Source: Emticicia sp. (GTDB lineage: Bacteria; Bacteroidota; Bacteroidia; Cytophagales; Spirosomataceae). Taken from it: a stretch of DNA of 35,882 bases. The notes beneath the pieces are model-generated. The model searched no databases. It was given only the letters and a program-made list of their open reading frames with translations, and had not been told where the DNA came from. Both the position numbers and the translations under genes were made by a program. The DNA is taken from NCBI GenBank assembly GCA_017495105.1, contig JAFEIL010000461.1, forward strand, positions 1 through 35,882, in the 5' to 3' direction. This document shows, piece by piece, positions 8,089 to 16,471 of the stretch (within the stretch, counting starts at the first letter, position 1; each line of letters begins with the position of its first letter).

Positions 8089-9369
8089 ATGGACATACTT
8101 GTACTCATCAAAGACAAATTGACTGATTCGGTCATAGAAAAAGTTAGTAACTTTTTGGGCGAACACCCAGAAAATATTGGCTCGGCCTTAAATAGTTCTG
8201 TTCTGATTGTATTAGGAGGAATTATAAGAAATGCCTTAATTGATGAAGAGACAGAAAAAGTTATGAATGTCTTGAGGGATGGCGGACATACGGGTGAAAT
8301 TCTTGACGATTTGCCGAATTTGCTAGAAAACTTTGATAAAACACAACTTCTTATTACAATAGGATCTAATATTTTCAACCATTTTGCGGGTAGTAAGACC
8401 AATTCCATTGTAGAAAAACTATCCTCACTTACTGGTATTCGTAAAACTTCGGCATCTTCGTTGGTGGGTTTGGCCGCTCCTTTGGTTTTAGGAGCTCTAG
8501 GCAAAGTTGTCAATAAAGAGGGATTTGGTGTATCAGGTCTTACAAGACTTTTGGCCTATCACCAAGAGTCAGTTTTTGGAGCCTTACCGCCTTCAATTGT
8601 TAATCAATTGAATTTTAAAAGTTCAAGTTTAACAGTACAACCAGAAAAAGAGGAAAAACCAAAAGAAGCAAAAATAGAATCAACCGAAAGAAAAGGCAAT
8701 TTATCATGGATTCCTTGGGTATTGGTCGGTTTAATATTTTTGGCAGGTTTGGCGTATTTTTGGAAATATCGTAAAGGCGTAAAGCCAGCCGACTCAACAA
8801 CAGAAGTGGGCGTCTTTCCAAAGCAAGACTCGATAGCAAAAGATAATGGTTTTTCGATTATAACTCCGAGCGATACAAGTAAAAGCTTTACAAATACCGA
8901 AGTAGTAAAACCTTCTGAAGAGGTAAAAACACCAGAAAAAGTTGTATCAGAAAAACTAAAAGTTGATGAGCCTAAAGAAGTGAAGGTAATAAAGCCAGAA
9001 GAAACTAAAGTTAAAGAAACATCGAAGGCTATCTTAAGTGAAAATATTTCTTCTACTGGCGGTGATATAAATGAGCAATTAAAAAGTAGTAAGTCATGGA
9101 TAAGTCTGAATACTAATTTTAAGAATAATAGTGCAGAAATTAGCTCAAAAGGTGATTTGGATGCAGTTGTAAAGTACTTGAAAGGAAACCGTAATTCAAA
9201 AATTACGATTGCGGGTGGCTCACAAAGTTCGAAAGGTACACTTGGCGAAGACCGTGCTTATGCTATTAGAGAAGTTTTACTTGAAAAAGGCATCAACGAA
9301 AACCAAATTTTGATACAAAGCCTATTAGTGAAAGATGTTGACGCAAAAGTAGTTTTGAAAGTGAAGTGA
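8089..9369 (+). CDS. DUF937 - transmembrane - OmpA-like domain protein
   Basis: A 426-residue protein in three parts. Residues 1-175 resemble the helical, glycine- and leucine-rich DUF937 family. A single membrane segment at about 207-225 (WIPWVLVGLIFLAGLAYFW) is followed by a charged Lys/Glu/Pro/Val-rich spacer (about 228-325). Residues 335-426 resemble an OmpA C-terminal domain (SRGDLDAVV-like start, ...EDRAYAIREVLLEKGI...), but the Asp and Arg that bind peptidoglycan are not clearly present. There is no signal peptide, so the N-terminal domain is probably cytoplasmic, with the OmpA-like part in the periplasm. Its function is unknown; tethering the inner membrane to the cell wall is a guess. 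It stands alone, with its own terminator. Confidence 0.85.
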   Translation: MDILVLIKDKLTDSVIEKVSNFLGEHPENIGSALNSSVLIVLGGIIRNALIDEETEKVMNVLRDGGHTGEILDDLPNLLENFDKTQLLITIGSNIFNHFAGSKTNSIVEKLSSLTGIRKTSASSLVGLAAPLVLGALGKVVNKEGFGVSGLTRLLAYHQESVFGALPPSIVNQLNFKSSSLTVQPEKEEKPKEAKIESTERKGNLSWIPWVLVGLIFLAGLAYFWKYRKGVKPADSTTEVGVFPKQDSIAKDNGFSIITPSDTSKSFTNTEVVKPSEEVKTPEKVVSEKLKVDEPKEVKVIKPEETKVKETSKAILSENISSTGGDINEQLKSSKSWISLNTNFKNNSAEISSKGDLDAVVKYLKGNRNSKITIAGGSQSSKGTLGEDRAYAIREVLLEKGINENQILIQSLLVKDVDAKVVLKVK

Positions 9370-9416
9370 TTTTTAAATAGAAATATCTAATTTCTCCTTC
9401 GATATTATAACCGATG

Positions 9417-9474
9417 TCGGCATTCGGTTACAATGATGGTTTAAACCACAATTGTACTGAATGCCGATTTTTTT
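9417..9474 (+). terminator. Strong terminator between convergent genes
   Basis: TCGGCATTC (9417-9425) pairs with GAATGCCGA. The stem continues through TACAAT/ATTGTA and a GGTTTAAACC inner palindrome and ends in seven Ts. The T tract is on the + side, so it mainly ends the DUF937 gene transcript. Confidence 0.75.
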
Positions 9475-9483
9475 AAGAAGATT

Positions 9484-10746
9484 TTAGGCCGCTAATTCTT
9501 TCAAAGCAGTTATAAATTTATCCAATTCGGCAGTAGAGGTATAAACATTTGGCGTAATTCGGCAACCTTGCACATTGGCATAATCAATGGCAACTGTCCA
9601 GACTTTATAATTACTAAGTAATATTTTTGCCAAATCAGCAGGTTTCATGGTCTTGATTCCTACGTTAGCAATACCACAGGCACGTTGTGCATTCGATGGC
9701 GTATTCAGCACAATGTTTGGAATATCTCGTACTTGTTTTGTCCAATATTCTTGCAGAAAACGCAACCTTGCTTCTTTGCGTTCGATACCAATTTTTTGGT
9801 GAACATCAATGGCTTTGCTTATTGTGAGGTCGGTATGTACAGGGTGTGTACCTGTATGATTTAATTTCCTAATATCATCATCTTTGTAGCCCATTTCGCC
9901 AAACATCTGCCAGAGTTTACTGATTTTGTCTTTTTTTACATACAAAAGTCCTGCACCGAGAGGCACACTGAGCCATTTATGCAGGCTACTTCCGTAATAA
10001 TCACAACCTAAATCGCTGATTTTGTAATCAATATGTGCTAAAGCGTGGGCACCATCAACCATGACATCGACACCTTTGGCATGAGCCATCTCGCAAATTT
10101 TTCTGATAGGTAATATCTGCCCTGTGATGTTTATCATATGACAAACCATCAAAAGGCGAGTTTTAGGCGTAATGGCTTTTTCGTATATTTCTACAATTTC
10201 CTCATCAGATTTTGGATGATTCGGAATTGATACAATTCTATTCACAATTCCATATCGGCGGGCTTGCAGCTTAAACATATCAAGCATGGCACCGTAATCT
10301 TGCATAGCCATTACGGCCTCATCGCCTGCTTTCCAATCGTATCCTGCAATCACGGTATCGAGCGATTCGGTAGTATTTCTTGTAATGATTAATTCTTCCT
10401 CCAAACACCCCGCCAATGCTGCCAATTTTTTGCGTGCTTCGGCTTTATCATCAAACTGTCGAGTACGCATATAGTAAGAAGCTTGAAAATTTATTTCTCG
10501 CACATTGCCAATAAATGCTTCTAAGGTTTCTTGTGGAGCAAACGAATAATATCCGTTTTCGAGATTGATATAATCGGGTTTAATTTGATAGGCTTTTCTG
10601 ATTTCTGCCCAAAAATCTTCATTTTGAGCTAAGGCATTTGGTTTTTGATGCTCGAATCTCGCTAGTGTTTTGTCCAGACTTTTTCCAAAAGAAGGTAGTG
10701 TCAGGCTTGTGGCAGTTAGGGTTTTGATAAATTGACGTTTATTCAT
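9484..10746 (-). CDS. Class V aminotransferase-fold PLP enzyme (isopenicillin N epimerase-like), exported
   Basis: A 420-residue fold-type I PLP enzyme. The likely Schiff-base lysine is K257 (GSSLHKWLS), with the cofactor-contacting D231 and H234 in MVDGAHALAH. The family includes isopenicillin N epimerase, cysteine desulfurases and kynureninase-like proteins; this sequence looks closest to the epimerase-like group. The N-terminus MNKRQFIKTLTATSLTLPSFG resembles a Tat leader with KR in place of RR, so export of the folded enzyme is plausible. The substrate is unknown. It lies downstream of the alkD-like gene on the same strand, with a 194-bp gap that contains an imperfect hairpin (10820-10873), so the two are probably transcribed separately. 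Confidence 0.88.
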   Translation of the reverse strand: MNKRQFIKTLTATSLTLPSFGKSLDKTLARFEHQKPNALAQNEDFWAEIRKAYQIKPDYINLENGYYSFAPQETLEAFIGNVREINFQASYYMRTRQFDDKAEARKKLAALAGCLEEELIITRNTTESLDTVIAGYDWKAGDEAVMAMQDYGAMLDMFKLQARRYGIVNRIVSIPNHPKSDEEIVEIYEKAITPKTRLLMVCHMINITGQILPIRKICEMAHAKGVDVMVDGAHALAHIDYKISDLGCDYYGSSLHKWLSVPLGAGLLYVKKDKISKLWQMFGEMGYKDDDIRKLNHTGTHPVHTDLTISKAIDVHQKIGIERKEARLRFLQEYWTKQVRDIPNIVLNTPSNAQRACGIANVGIKTMKPADLAKILLSNYKVWTVAIDYANVQGCRITPNVYTSTAELDKFITALKELAA

Positions 10747-10940
10747 TACAAATTAAATGATTAGGTGTTTAATGATGGCAATGATTTCATTTATAGATTT
10801 TAGTATATCATAATTCCCTGCTGAAAACGCAGAAATTTGTAGGAAAGTACGCTCAAATTCAGCGGTTTTCTGCGAAATTTTCAAAAAAACTTTTTAATTA
10901 TATTGTGTTTATTTCAACCAAAAAATCATTTTATCAATTT

Positions 10941-11642
10941 TTATCGAAGTTTCATAAAATACTTTTTTCGCTCATCACTCATTTTTTCAATGGCATATCT
11001 CAAAGCTGTGCGAGGGATTCTGCCAATATTATGCTCCAAAAAAGTCTCAACTTGTTTTTCTGCACCTTTTTTCCATGCCTCACGCAACATCCAACCGACA
11101 GCCTTATGAATCAAATCATGCTTGTGTGAAAGTAAAATTTCGGAAATTTCAAGAGTATCCAAAAACTGTTTTTTATTAATAAAATAGTGCGTTGCAATGA
11201 TTGATATACGTTGAGTCCACAGATGCTCAGTACGAGCCATATCGTATAAAATACTACGGTTATTATCAAATAAATAAAAACCCACAATATCCCTTGCTGA
11301 GCAATCGACCAAATCCCAGTTATTGATGCTATAAGTATTGTCTAAATAAAAATCATAGATTTCGGTGCGTTTCTCGGCCGTTTTAGCTGTTTTCATTTGT
11401 TCAACCAAAATTATCAAAGCCGCCATTCTAATTTCATGAATTTCATCATCCAATAACTCTTGTAATTTATCAAATTTCAACGAAAGGTATCTCTTACAAA
11501 CTGCTCGCAAATCAGGATTTGTTACACCAATAAAAATATCACCTTCACCATATTGACCCATACCAGTTTTGAAAAACCTCGCAGAAATTTTAGCTCGTTG
11601 GTAACTTGCAATCGCTTGCAAATCGTCAGTAATTTTGCTCAT
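10941..11642 (-). CDS. AlkD-type DNA alkylation repair glycosylase
   Basis: A 233-residue all-helical HEAT-repeat-like protein of the AlkD family, which removes N3- and N7-alkylated purines from DNA. The residues known in Bacillus cereus AlkD have clear counterparts: W109 and D113 (INNWDLVDCSARD), R145 (WTQRISIIATH) and W184 (AVGWMLREAW). Length is normal for the family (about 230). ATG at 11642 gives the conserved N-terminal helix. Upstream on the same strand are a good promoter match (11834-11864) and a hairpin (11775-11803), so the mRNA could have a structured leader of about 185 nt. Confidence 0.92.
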   Translation of the reverse strand: MSKITDDLQAIASYQRAKISARFFKTGMGQYGEGDIFIGVTNPDLRAVCKRYLSLKFDKLQELLDDEIHEIRMAALIILVEQMKTAKTAEKRTEIYDFYLDNTYSINNWDLVDCSARDIVGFYLFDNNRSILYDMARTEHLWTQRISIIATHYFINKKQFLDTLEISEILLSHKHDLIHKAVGWMLREAWKKGAEKQVETFLEHNIGRIPRTALRYAIEKMSDERKKYFMKLR

Positions 11643-11774
11643 ATATATTGCGAAATGAAGCTCTGATTAATTCATTAAAAGAATAAAAAAGAGTTTTTTA
11701 TTTTGAAGGGAGAGCTAAAAATTCAGTATAAAAATAGGTGTTTTTATTTGAATTATTATGAATGTAAATAAAGA

Positions 11775-11803
11775 AAGGCTATGGGTTAAGCTCCCAAAGC
11801 CTT
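11775..11803 (-). ncRNA. Hairpin: candidate small RNA terminator or alkD leader structure
   Basis: AAGGCT-TGGG pairs with CCCA-AGCCTT around one A/A mismatch, with a 7-nt loop. Read on the minus strand it is followed by a loose U-rich stretch (TTTCTTTATTT). It lies about 25 nt downstream of the start site predicted from the promoter at 11834-11864. It could end a transcript of 55-70 nt, or be a fold in the 5' leader of the alkD-like gene. Confidence 0.4.
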
Positions 11804-11833
11804 ATCTAGTATTAAATCCACACAACTTTAATT

Positions 11834-11864
11834 CAAAAATATACACTTTAATTGAATTATGCAA
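11834..11864 (-). promoter_or_regulatory. Bacteroidetes-type promoter, minus strand
   Basis: On the minus strand, TTGC (11864-11861) is followed by a 19-nt spacer and TATTTTTG (11841-11834), an exact match to the TAnnTTTG -7 element. The predicted start is near 11828, reading toward the hairpin and the alkD-like gene. Confidence 0.55.
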
Positions 11865-12123
11865 GTAACAATTTGTAAAAAAAACGTTAAAAATAAATAA
11901 TTTTAGTGCTATTTATTGTTTGTACTAGGCTACGAATGTGTTGAGATTGAACCATAAATAATTTTATCAGTTTATTGGAGAAGTTTTTAAATTATTAAAG
12001 CTAAAATATCGCAAGCTGTTAAGTATATTTAGTTGATAAATTCGTTTTTTGTAAAAAACTGATAGACAGTGTTTTATGTTAATGTGGACTGTAAACTATT
12101 GACTGTGGAATACTAAATACTTG

Positions 12124-12152
12124 TTTGCTATTCTATTCAATCAATATCTTTG
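12124..12152 (+). promoter_or_regulatory. Bacteroidetes-type promoter of the amidohydrolase gene
   Basis: TTTG at 12124-12127, a 17-nt spacer and TATCTTTG at 12145-12152 match the TTTG-N17-TAnnTTTG pattern exactly. The start codon at 12166 is 13 bases after the -7 element, so the leader would be only 5-9 nt. Confidence 0.7.
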
Positions 12153-12165
12153 AGAAAAAAATCAT

Positions 12166-12999
12166 ATGACGATTGATTCGCACCAGCATTTTTGGACTTT
12201 CGACCCTATCCGTGACTCTTGGATTACTGATGAAATGTCGGTTATTCAACGAAATTTTTATCCCGAAGATTTACAACCCACTTTGCAACAAAATGGCATT
12301 GATGCTTGCATAGCCGTACAAGCCGACCAAAGTTTGAGCGAAACAAGATTTTTGCTCGATTTAGCCACTAAAAATGATTTTGTAAAGGCGGTTGTTGGTT
12401 GGATTGACCTCCAAGCTGACGCTATAGATGAACAACTAAGTGAATGGAAATCAGATAAAAAATTGGCAGGTTTTAGGCATGTTTTACAAGCTGAACCTGA
12501 CACAGAATATATGCTTCGCCCTAGTTTTTTGCGTGGAATATCGAAGCTAAAAAAGCATGGGTTTACTTACGATATTCTTATTTTTCCTAAGCATTTGGTT
12601 ACTGTTCAAAAGTTTGTGGCTCAATTTTCTGACCAACCTTTTGTACTTGACCACATCGCCAAGCCATACATAAAAGCTGGGTTGATTGATGATTGGAAAA
12701 GAGATATTAAATCTTTGGCGAAATTTGAAAACTTGCAATGTAAAGTATCAGGAATAATCACCGAAGCAGATTGGAAAAGGTGGAATTATGAACAAATAAA
12801 GCCCTTTTTAGATGTCGTTTTTGATACTTTTGGAACAGATAGAATCATGTTTGGCTCAGATTGGCCAGTATGTTTAGTAGCCGGCGATTACAGCCAAGTA
12901 AAGGTGGTTATTGAGACCTACATGAAAGGTTTTTCAGTCTCAGAAAAAGCTAAGGTTTTTGGTGAAAACGCAGCAAGGTTTTATGGAATTATAGAATAA
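12166..12999 (+). CDS. Amidohydrolase-2 family lactonase (L-fuconolactonase-like)
   Basis: A 277-residue TIM-barrel metal-dependent hydrolase of the COG3618 type. It opens with DSHQHFW (4-10), which gives the HxH motif, has a conserved VLDHIAKP at 160-167 and ends with the hallmark DRIMFGSDWPVC (225-236) with the catalytic D232. Characterised relatives open sugar-acid lactones such as L-fucono- or L-rhamnono-1,4-lactone. It is cytoplasmic, as no leader is seen. An excellent promoter precedes it and a SusC/SusD pair follows about 300 bp downstream on the same strand, so it may process a product of the sugar they import; that link is inferred. Confidence 0.9.
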   Translation: MTIDSHQHFWTFDPIRDSWITDEMSVIQRNFYPEDLQPTLQQNGIDACIAVQADQSLSETRFLLDLATKNDFVKAVVGWIDLQADAIDEQLSEWKSDKKLAGFRHVLQAEPDTEYMLRPSFLRGISKLKKHGFTYDILIFPKHLVTVQKFVAQFSDQPFVLDHIAKPYIKAGLIDDWKRDIKSLAKFENLQCKVSGIITEADWKRWNYEQIKPFLDVVFDTFGTDRIMFGSDWPVCLVAGDYSQVKVVIETYMKGFSVSEKAKVFGENAARFYGIIE

Positions 13000-13104
13000 T
13001 TATGCATCAAAAATAAGCGTATCTACATTTAAATGATTAAGAATTTTTTACAATTGTATGCATTACAGGCATTAATAAAATACAGATTTAGTTTCTATTA
13101 TTTC

Positions 13105-13140
13105 ACGCTATTTAAAAAAATCATTGTTTTTAAATAGCGT
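13105..13140. repeat. Perfect 14-bp AT-rich inverted repeat
   Basis: ACGCTATTTAAAAA (13105-13118) and TTTTTAAATAGCGT (13127-13140) form a perfect stem with an 8-nt loop, 106 bp after the amidohydrolase stop. No T tract follows outside the stem, so it is either an atypical terminator or a protein-binding palindrome. Confidence 0.6.
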
Positions 13141-13218
13141 AAATTCCCACCAAAAGCAGTAAAAAGTATTTAATGTTTATTATTCTGCTAATTATTGAAT
13201 TCATAATTTTTAATGTTC

Positions 13219-13247
13219 TTTTAATTTAAATAATATTGATATATTTG
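13219..13247 (+). promoter_or_regulatory. Putative promoter of the SusC gene
   Basis: TATATTTG at 13240-13247 matches the TAnnTTTG element exactly. TTTT at 13219-13222 is one base from TTTG with a 17-nt spacer. The predicted leader is about 45 nt. Confidence 0.5.
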
Positions 13248-13296
13248 AAGTCTTATTTTAAAATTTTCATTATTCAACAAAAAAACTTAATTTTTT

Positions 13297-16200
13297 ATGA
13301 AATGTAAGTTCTATCTTTCCAAATCAAGGTACTTATCGGTACTCTTCCTCTTACTATCTTTGGTTTCCTTTGGACAAAGCTCAACGGTTGTCACTGGTAA
13401 GGTAACAGACGGAAACGGTGAATCGGTTATTGGTGCGAGTGTTGCCGTAAAAGGCACGACAAAAGGTGCAAGTACAGATGTGAGTGGTAATTTCAAAATT
13501 GAAGTGCCGAATAGCTCAACTGTTCTTGTAGTTTCATTTGTTGGTTATGATACGCAAGAAATTGTCGTTGGAAACAAAACTAACTTCAATATTGTGCTAA
13601 CTTCAAAAGAGAATGTCTTGGAAGAAATGGTTGTGATTGGTTATGGTACACAAAAGAAATCAGATTTGACTGGTTCGGTTGGTGTTGTAAAACAAGATCA
13701 ATTATTGGAACGCCCTGCGGCATCTTTGAATCAAGCTCTATCGGGCAGAATGGCGGGCGTGCAAGTAAACACTAACTCTGGTCGTCCTGGTGGTCGTACA
13801 ACCATCCGTGTGAGAGGTTTTAGCTCTATCAACTCTTCAAACAATCCCTTGTATGTAGTCGATGGTGTAATGCTTCCACAAAATAACCAAGCACAATTTA
13901 GTTCAGCGATTGACTATATCAATCCTAATGACATCGTTTCGGTTGAGGTTTTGAAGGATGCTTCTTCAACGGCAATTTACGGAGCAAGAGGTGCCAATGG
14001 TGTGGTTTTGATTACAACTAAAAAAGGAAAAGCCAACGATGGTCAAGTAACTTATAACTCTGACTTTAGTGCAAATACGATTGGGCCAAACCGTCCAGAA
14101 GTTTTAAATGCTAAAGAATACATGGCAGTTGAAGACTTAGCTTGGGCAAATATGCAAAAATACGACCCAGTTGGTTGGGCAGCAGGTAGATGGGCGTATT
14201 TGAATCCAAAATTGCGTCGTACTGACCCACGTGTTTTTGATGCACAAGGAAATCCTTTATATGATACAGATTGGTTTAAAGAATCATCACAAACTAAACT
14301 ATCACAAAATCATCAATTAGGTTTTAATGGTGGAAGCGAGCGTACCCAATATTCGTTTTCATTGGGTTATAGAGATGACCAAGGTCTTATCAAAACTTCT
14401 TACCTAAAGCGTTATGCAGGAAGATTCACAATTGATGACCAAATCAAAAAATGGTTGAAAGTTGGTGGTACGCTTGCTTATAATAATCAAATTGAGCGTT
14501 TAGCCGATATTAATGATGCCGTTGCACGTCAGATTGTAGAGGATTTTCCATTCCTTCCTGTAAAATATCAAGATGGTACATATGCCAACAACCGTGATTT
14601 TCCGTTTGCAGAAGGTACTTTTAGTTCGGTTCACCGTTTAATGGGTCGACAGTTCATGTTAAATACACAGACTACAACTGGTTCGATGTACTCAAATATC
14701 ACAATAGCAAAAGGTTTAGAGATGAAAACGGTTTTTGGGGCAAACATCATGACCCAAGAAAATAACCAATCTACTACTCGTACATTGGCAATTGGTGATC
14801 AAGGAACTGCCTCAGCATCAAACCAAAAACAAACTTTTTGGTCGTTGGAGAATTTCTTGACTTACAACAAAACTTTCAATAAAATCCACTCATTTACGGG
14901 TTTATTGGGTGTTTCGTGGCAACAAACGGACTTCTTTAATATTGGGGCAAGTGTACGTGGCTTTGCAACTGACTACTTTGGGTTCAATAACTTAGGTGCG
15001 GGTGCTACACTTCCAGCAGTAGGCTCGGGTGCGTCAAGTTTTGCGTTTAACTCATATTTTGGTCGTATCAATTATAGTTTGAGCAATAAATATTTGTTTA
15101 CTTTCACAGGTAGAGCTGATGGTTCATCAAGATTTGGTGACAACAGTAAATTTGCGTTTTTCCCATCAGGAGCATTTGCATGGAAAATCTCAGAAGAAGA
15201 ATTCATGAGCAAAAATACTGTAATTTCTAATTTGAAATTACGTACAAGTTATGGTCTAACGGGTAACTCAGAAATTCCTTCGTATTCGTCATTATCATTG
15301 CTTAGCTCAAACTATGCTACCATTTATAATGATAGTCGTGTTTCAGGAACTGGGCTTTCACGTTTGGCAAATCCAGATTTGAAATGGGAAAAAACAGCAC
15401 AAGCTGACGTTGGTTTGGAAATTGGTTTGTTTAATAACCGTGTTAACATCGAGGCTGATTTTTATTACCGTAAAACAACCGATATGCTTCTTGATGCTCC
15501 GGTACCACAAACAAGTGGATATGCTACAATCAGAAGAAACGTTGGTTCGATGGAAAACAAAGGTTTGGAGTTAGCTGTAAATACAGTAAACATAAATACT
15601 GCGAAATTACGTTGGAACACTAACTTCAATATTTCATTCAACCAAAACAAAGTACTTTCTTTGGCAACGCCTTCTGACATCTTTAACGTTGGTGGCCCTA
15701 ACTTTACTAACCCTACAAACATTATCCGTATCGGTGAGCCTGTTGGTTCATTTTGGGGTCTTACTCGTTTGGGCGTTTGGAGCGAAGCTGAAAGAGACCA
15801 AGCTGCTAAATTTACCAGCTACCGTAATGGTTTGACTATTCTTCCTGGTGATATTAAATATTTAGATGTAAACGGCGATAACGCAATTACTGATGCTGAC
15901 CGTTCAATTATCGGAAATGGTAGTCCTAAGTTCTGGGGTGCGTTGACGAACACTTGGAAATATGGCAATTTTGACCTCACTTTAGAGTTACAGTATGCTT
16001 ACGGTAACGATGTAATGATGATGAACCTACACGCTAGCGAAGACCGCCAAGCATTGGCAAACAGCTACAAATCAGTATTGAACGCATGGACTCCACAAAA
16101 CCAGAACACGATGATTGCTGAAATCAGAGATACAAGAGCTGGATATGTAACAAACGTTGATAGCTGGTGGATTAAAGATGGCTCATTCTTGCGTGGTAGA

Positions 16201-16440
16201 AATTTATTGTTGGGTTATACTTTTCCAGGTAGTGTAACTGATAAATTGAAGTTGAGCCGTTTGAGAGTTTATGCTTCTGCACAAAACTTCTTCTTGGCTG
16301 TTACAGATAAAATAATAGGCGACCCAGAGGTGACTCCAACAAACCAAGGAGATGGAAACAGTGCTTTCTCGCAAGGTATGATGTGGCACAATTATCCAAA
16401 ACCTACTACTTATATGATGGGCTTACAGCTAGCGTTTTAA
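13297..16440 (+). CDS. SusC/RagA-family TonB-linked outer-membrane transporter
   Basis: A 1047-residue TonB-dependent receptor. A signal peptide is visible at 1-28 (hydrophobic LSVLFLLLSLVSFGQS). A carboxypeptidase-regulatory-like beta-sandwich follows at about 30-105 (VVTGKVTDGNGESVIGASV). The SusC-type TonB box region EEMVVIGYGTQKKSDLTGSV is at about 109-128, followed by the plug with RIRVRGFSS-like and YVVDGVML segments and VEVLKDASSTAIYGARGANG. The rest is a long beta barrel. It imports oligosaccharides or other large nutrients with its SusD lipoprotein partner, which starts 31 bp downstream. No glycan-degrading enzyme adjoins, so the substrate is unknown. Confidence 0.97.
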   Translation: MKCKFYLSKSRYLSVLFLLLSLVSFGQSSTVVTGKVTDGNGESVIGASVAVKGTTKGASTDVSGNFKIEVPNSSTVLVVSFVGYDTQEIVVGNKTNFNIVLTSKENVLEEMVVIGYGTQKKSDLTGSVGVVKQDQLLERPAASLNQALSGRMAGVQVNTNSGRPGGRTTIRVRGFSSINSSNNPLYVVDGVMLPQNNQAQFSSAIDYINPNDIVSVEVLKDASSTAIYGARGANGVVLITTKKGKANDGQVTYNSDFSANTIGPNRPEVLNAKEYMAVEDLAWANMQKYDPVGWAAGRWAYLNPKLRRTDPRVFDAQGNPLYDTDWFKESSQTKLSQNHQLGFNGGSERTQYSFSLGYRDDQGLIKTSYLKRYAGRFTIDDQIKKWLKVGGTLAYNNQIERLADINDAVARQIVEDFPFLPVKYQDGTYANNRDFPFAEGTFSSVHRLMGRQFMLNTQTTTGSMYSNITIAKGLEMKTVFGANIMTQENNQSTTRTLAIGDQGTASASNQKQTFWSLENFLTYNKTFNKIHSFTGLLGVSWQQTDFFNIGASVRGFATDYFGFNNLGAGATLPAVGSGASSFAFNSYFGRINYSLSNKYLFTFTGRADGSSRFGDNSKFAFFPSGAFAWKISEEEFMSKNTVISNLKLRTSYGLTGNSEIPSYSSLSLLSSNYATIYNDSRVSGTGLSRLANPDLKWEKTAQADVGLEIGLFNNRVNIEADFYYRKTTDMLLDAPVPQTSGYATIRRNVGSMENKGLELAVNTVNINTAKLRWNTNFNISFNQNKVLSLATPSDIFNVGGPNFTNPTNIIRIGEPVGSFWGLTRLGVWSEAERDQAAKFTSYRNGLTILPGDIKYLDVNGDNAITDADRSIIGNGSPKFWGALTNTWKYGNFDLTLELQYAYGNDVMMMNLHASEDRQALANSYKSVLNAWTPQNQNTMIAEIRDTRAGYVTNVDSWWIKDGSFLRGRNLLLGYTFPGSVTDKLKLSRLRVYASAQNFFLAVTDKIIGDPEVTPTNQGDGNSAFSQGMMWHNYPKPTTYMMGLQLAF

Positions 16441-16471
16441 TCAATGAATTATCTTGAAAATAGACTTAACA

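Larger units (their letters stand above)
11643..12165. other. Intergenic region between divergent genes
   Basis: These 523 bp have no credible coding frame. They hold a minus-strand promoter and hairpin (11775-11864) and the + strand promoter of the amidohydrolase (12124-12152). The remaining DNA is AT-rich and unexplained. Confidence 0.7.

Noticed and set aside
8067-8513. 148-residue minus-strand frame
   Set aside because: Antisense to the N-terminal domain of the DUF937 protein; composition is typical of a shadow frame.
10903-11129. Two + strand frames of about 70 residues
   Set aside because: They are antisense to the 3' end of the alkD-like gene and have low-complexity Phe/Ser-rich content.
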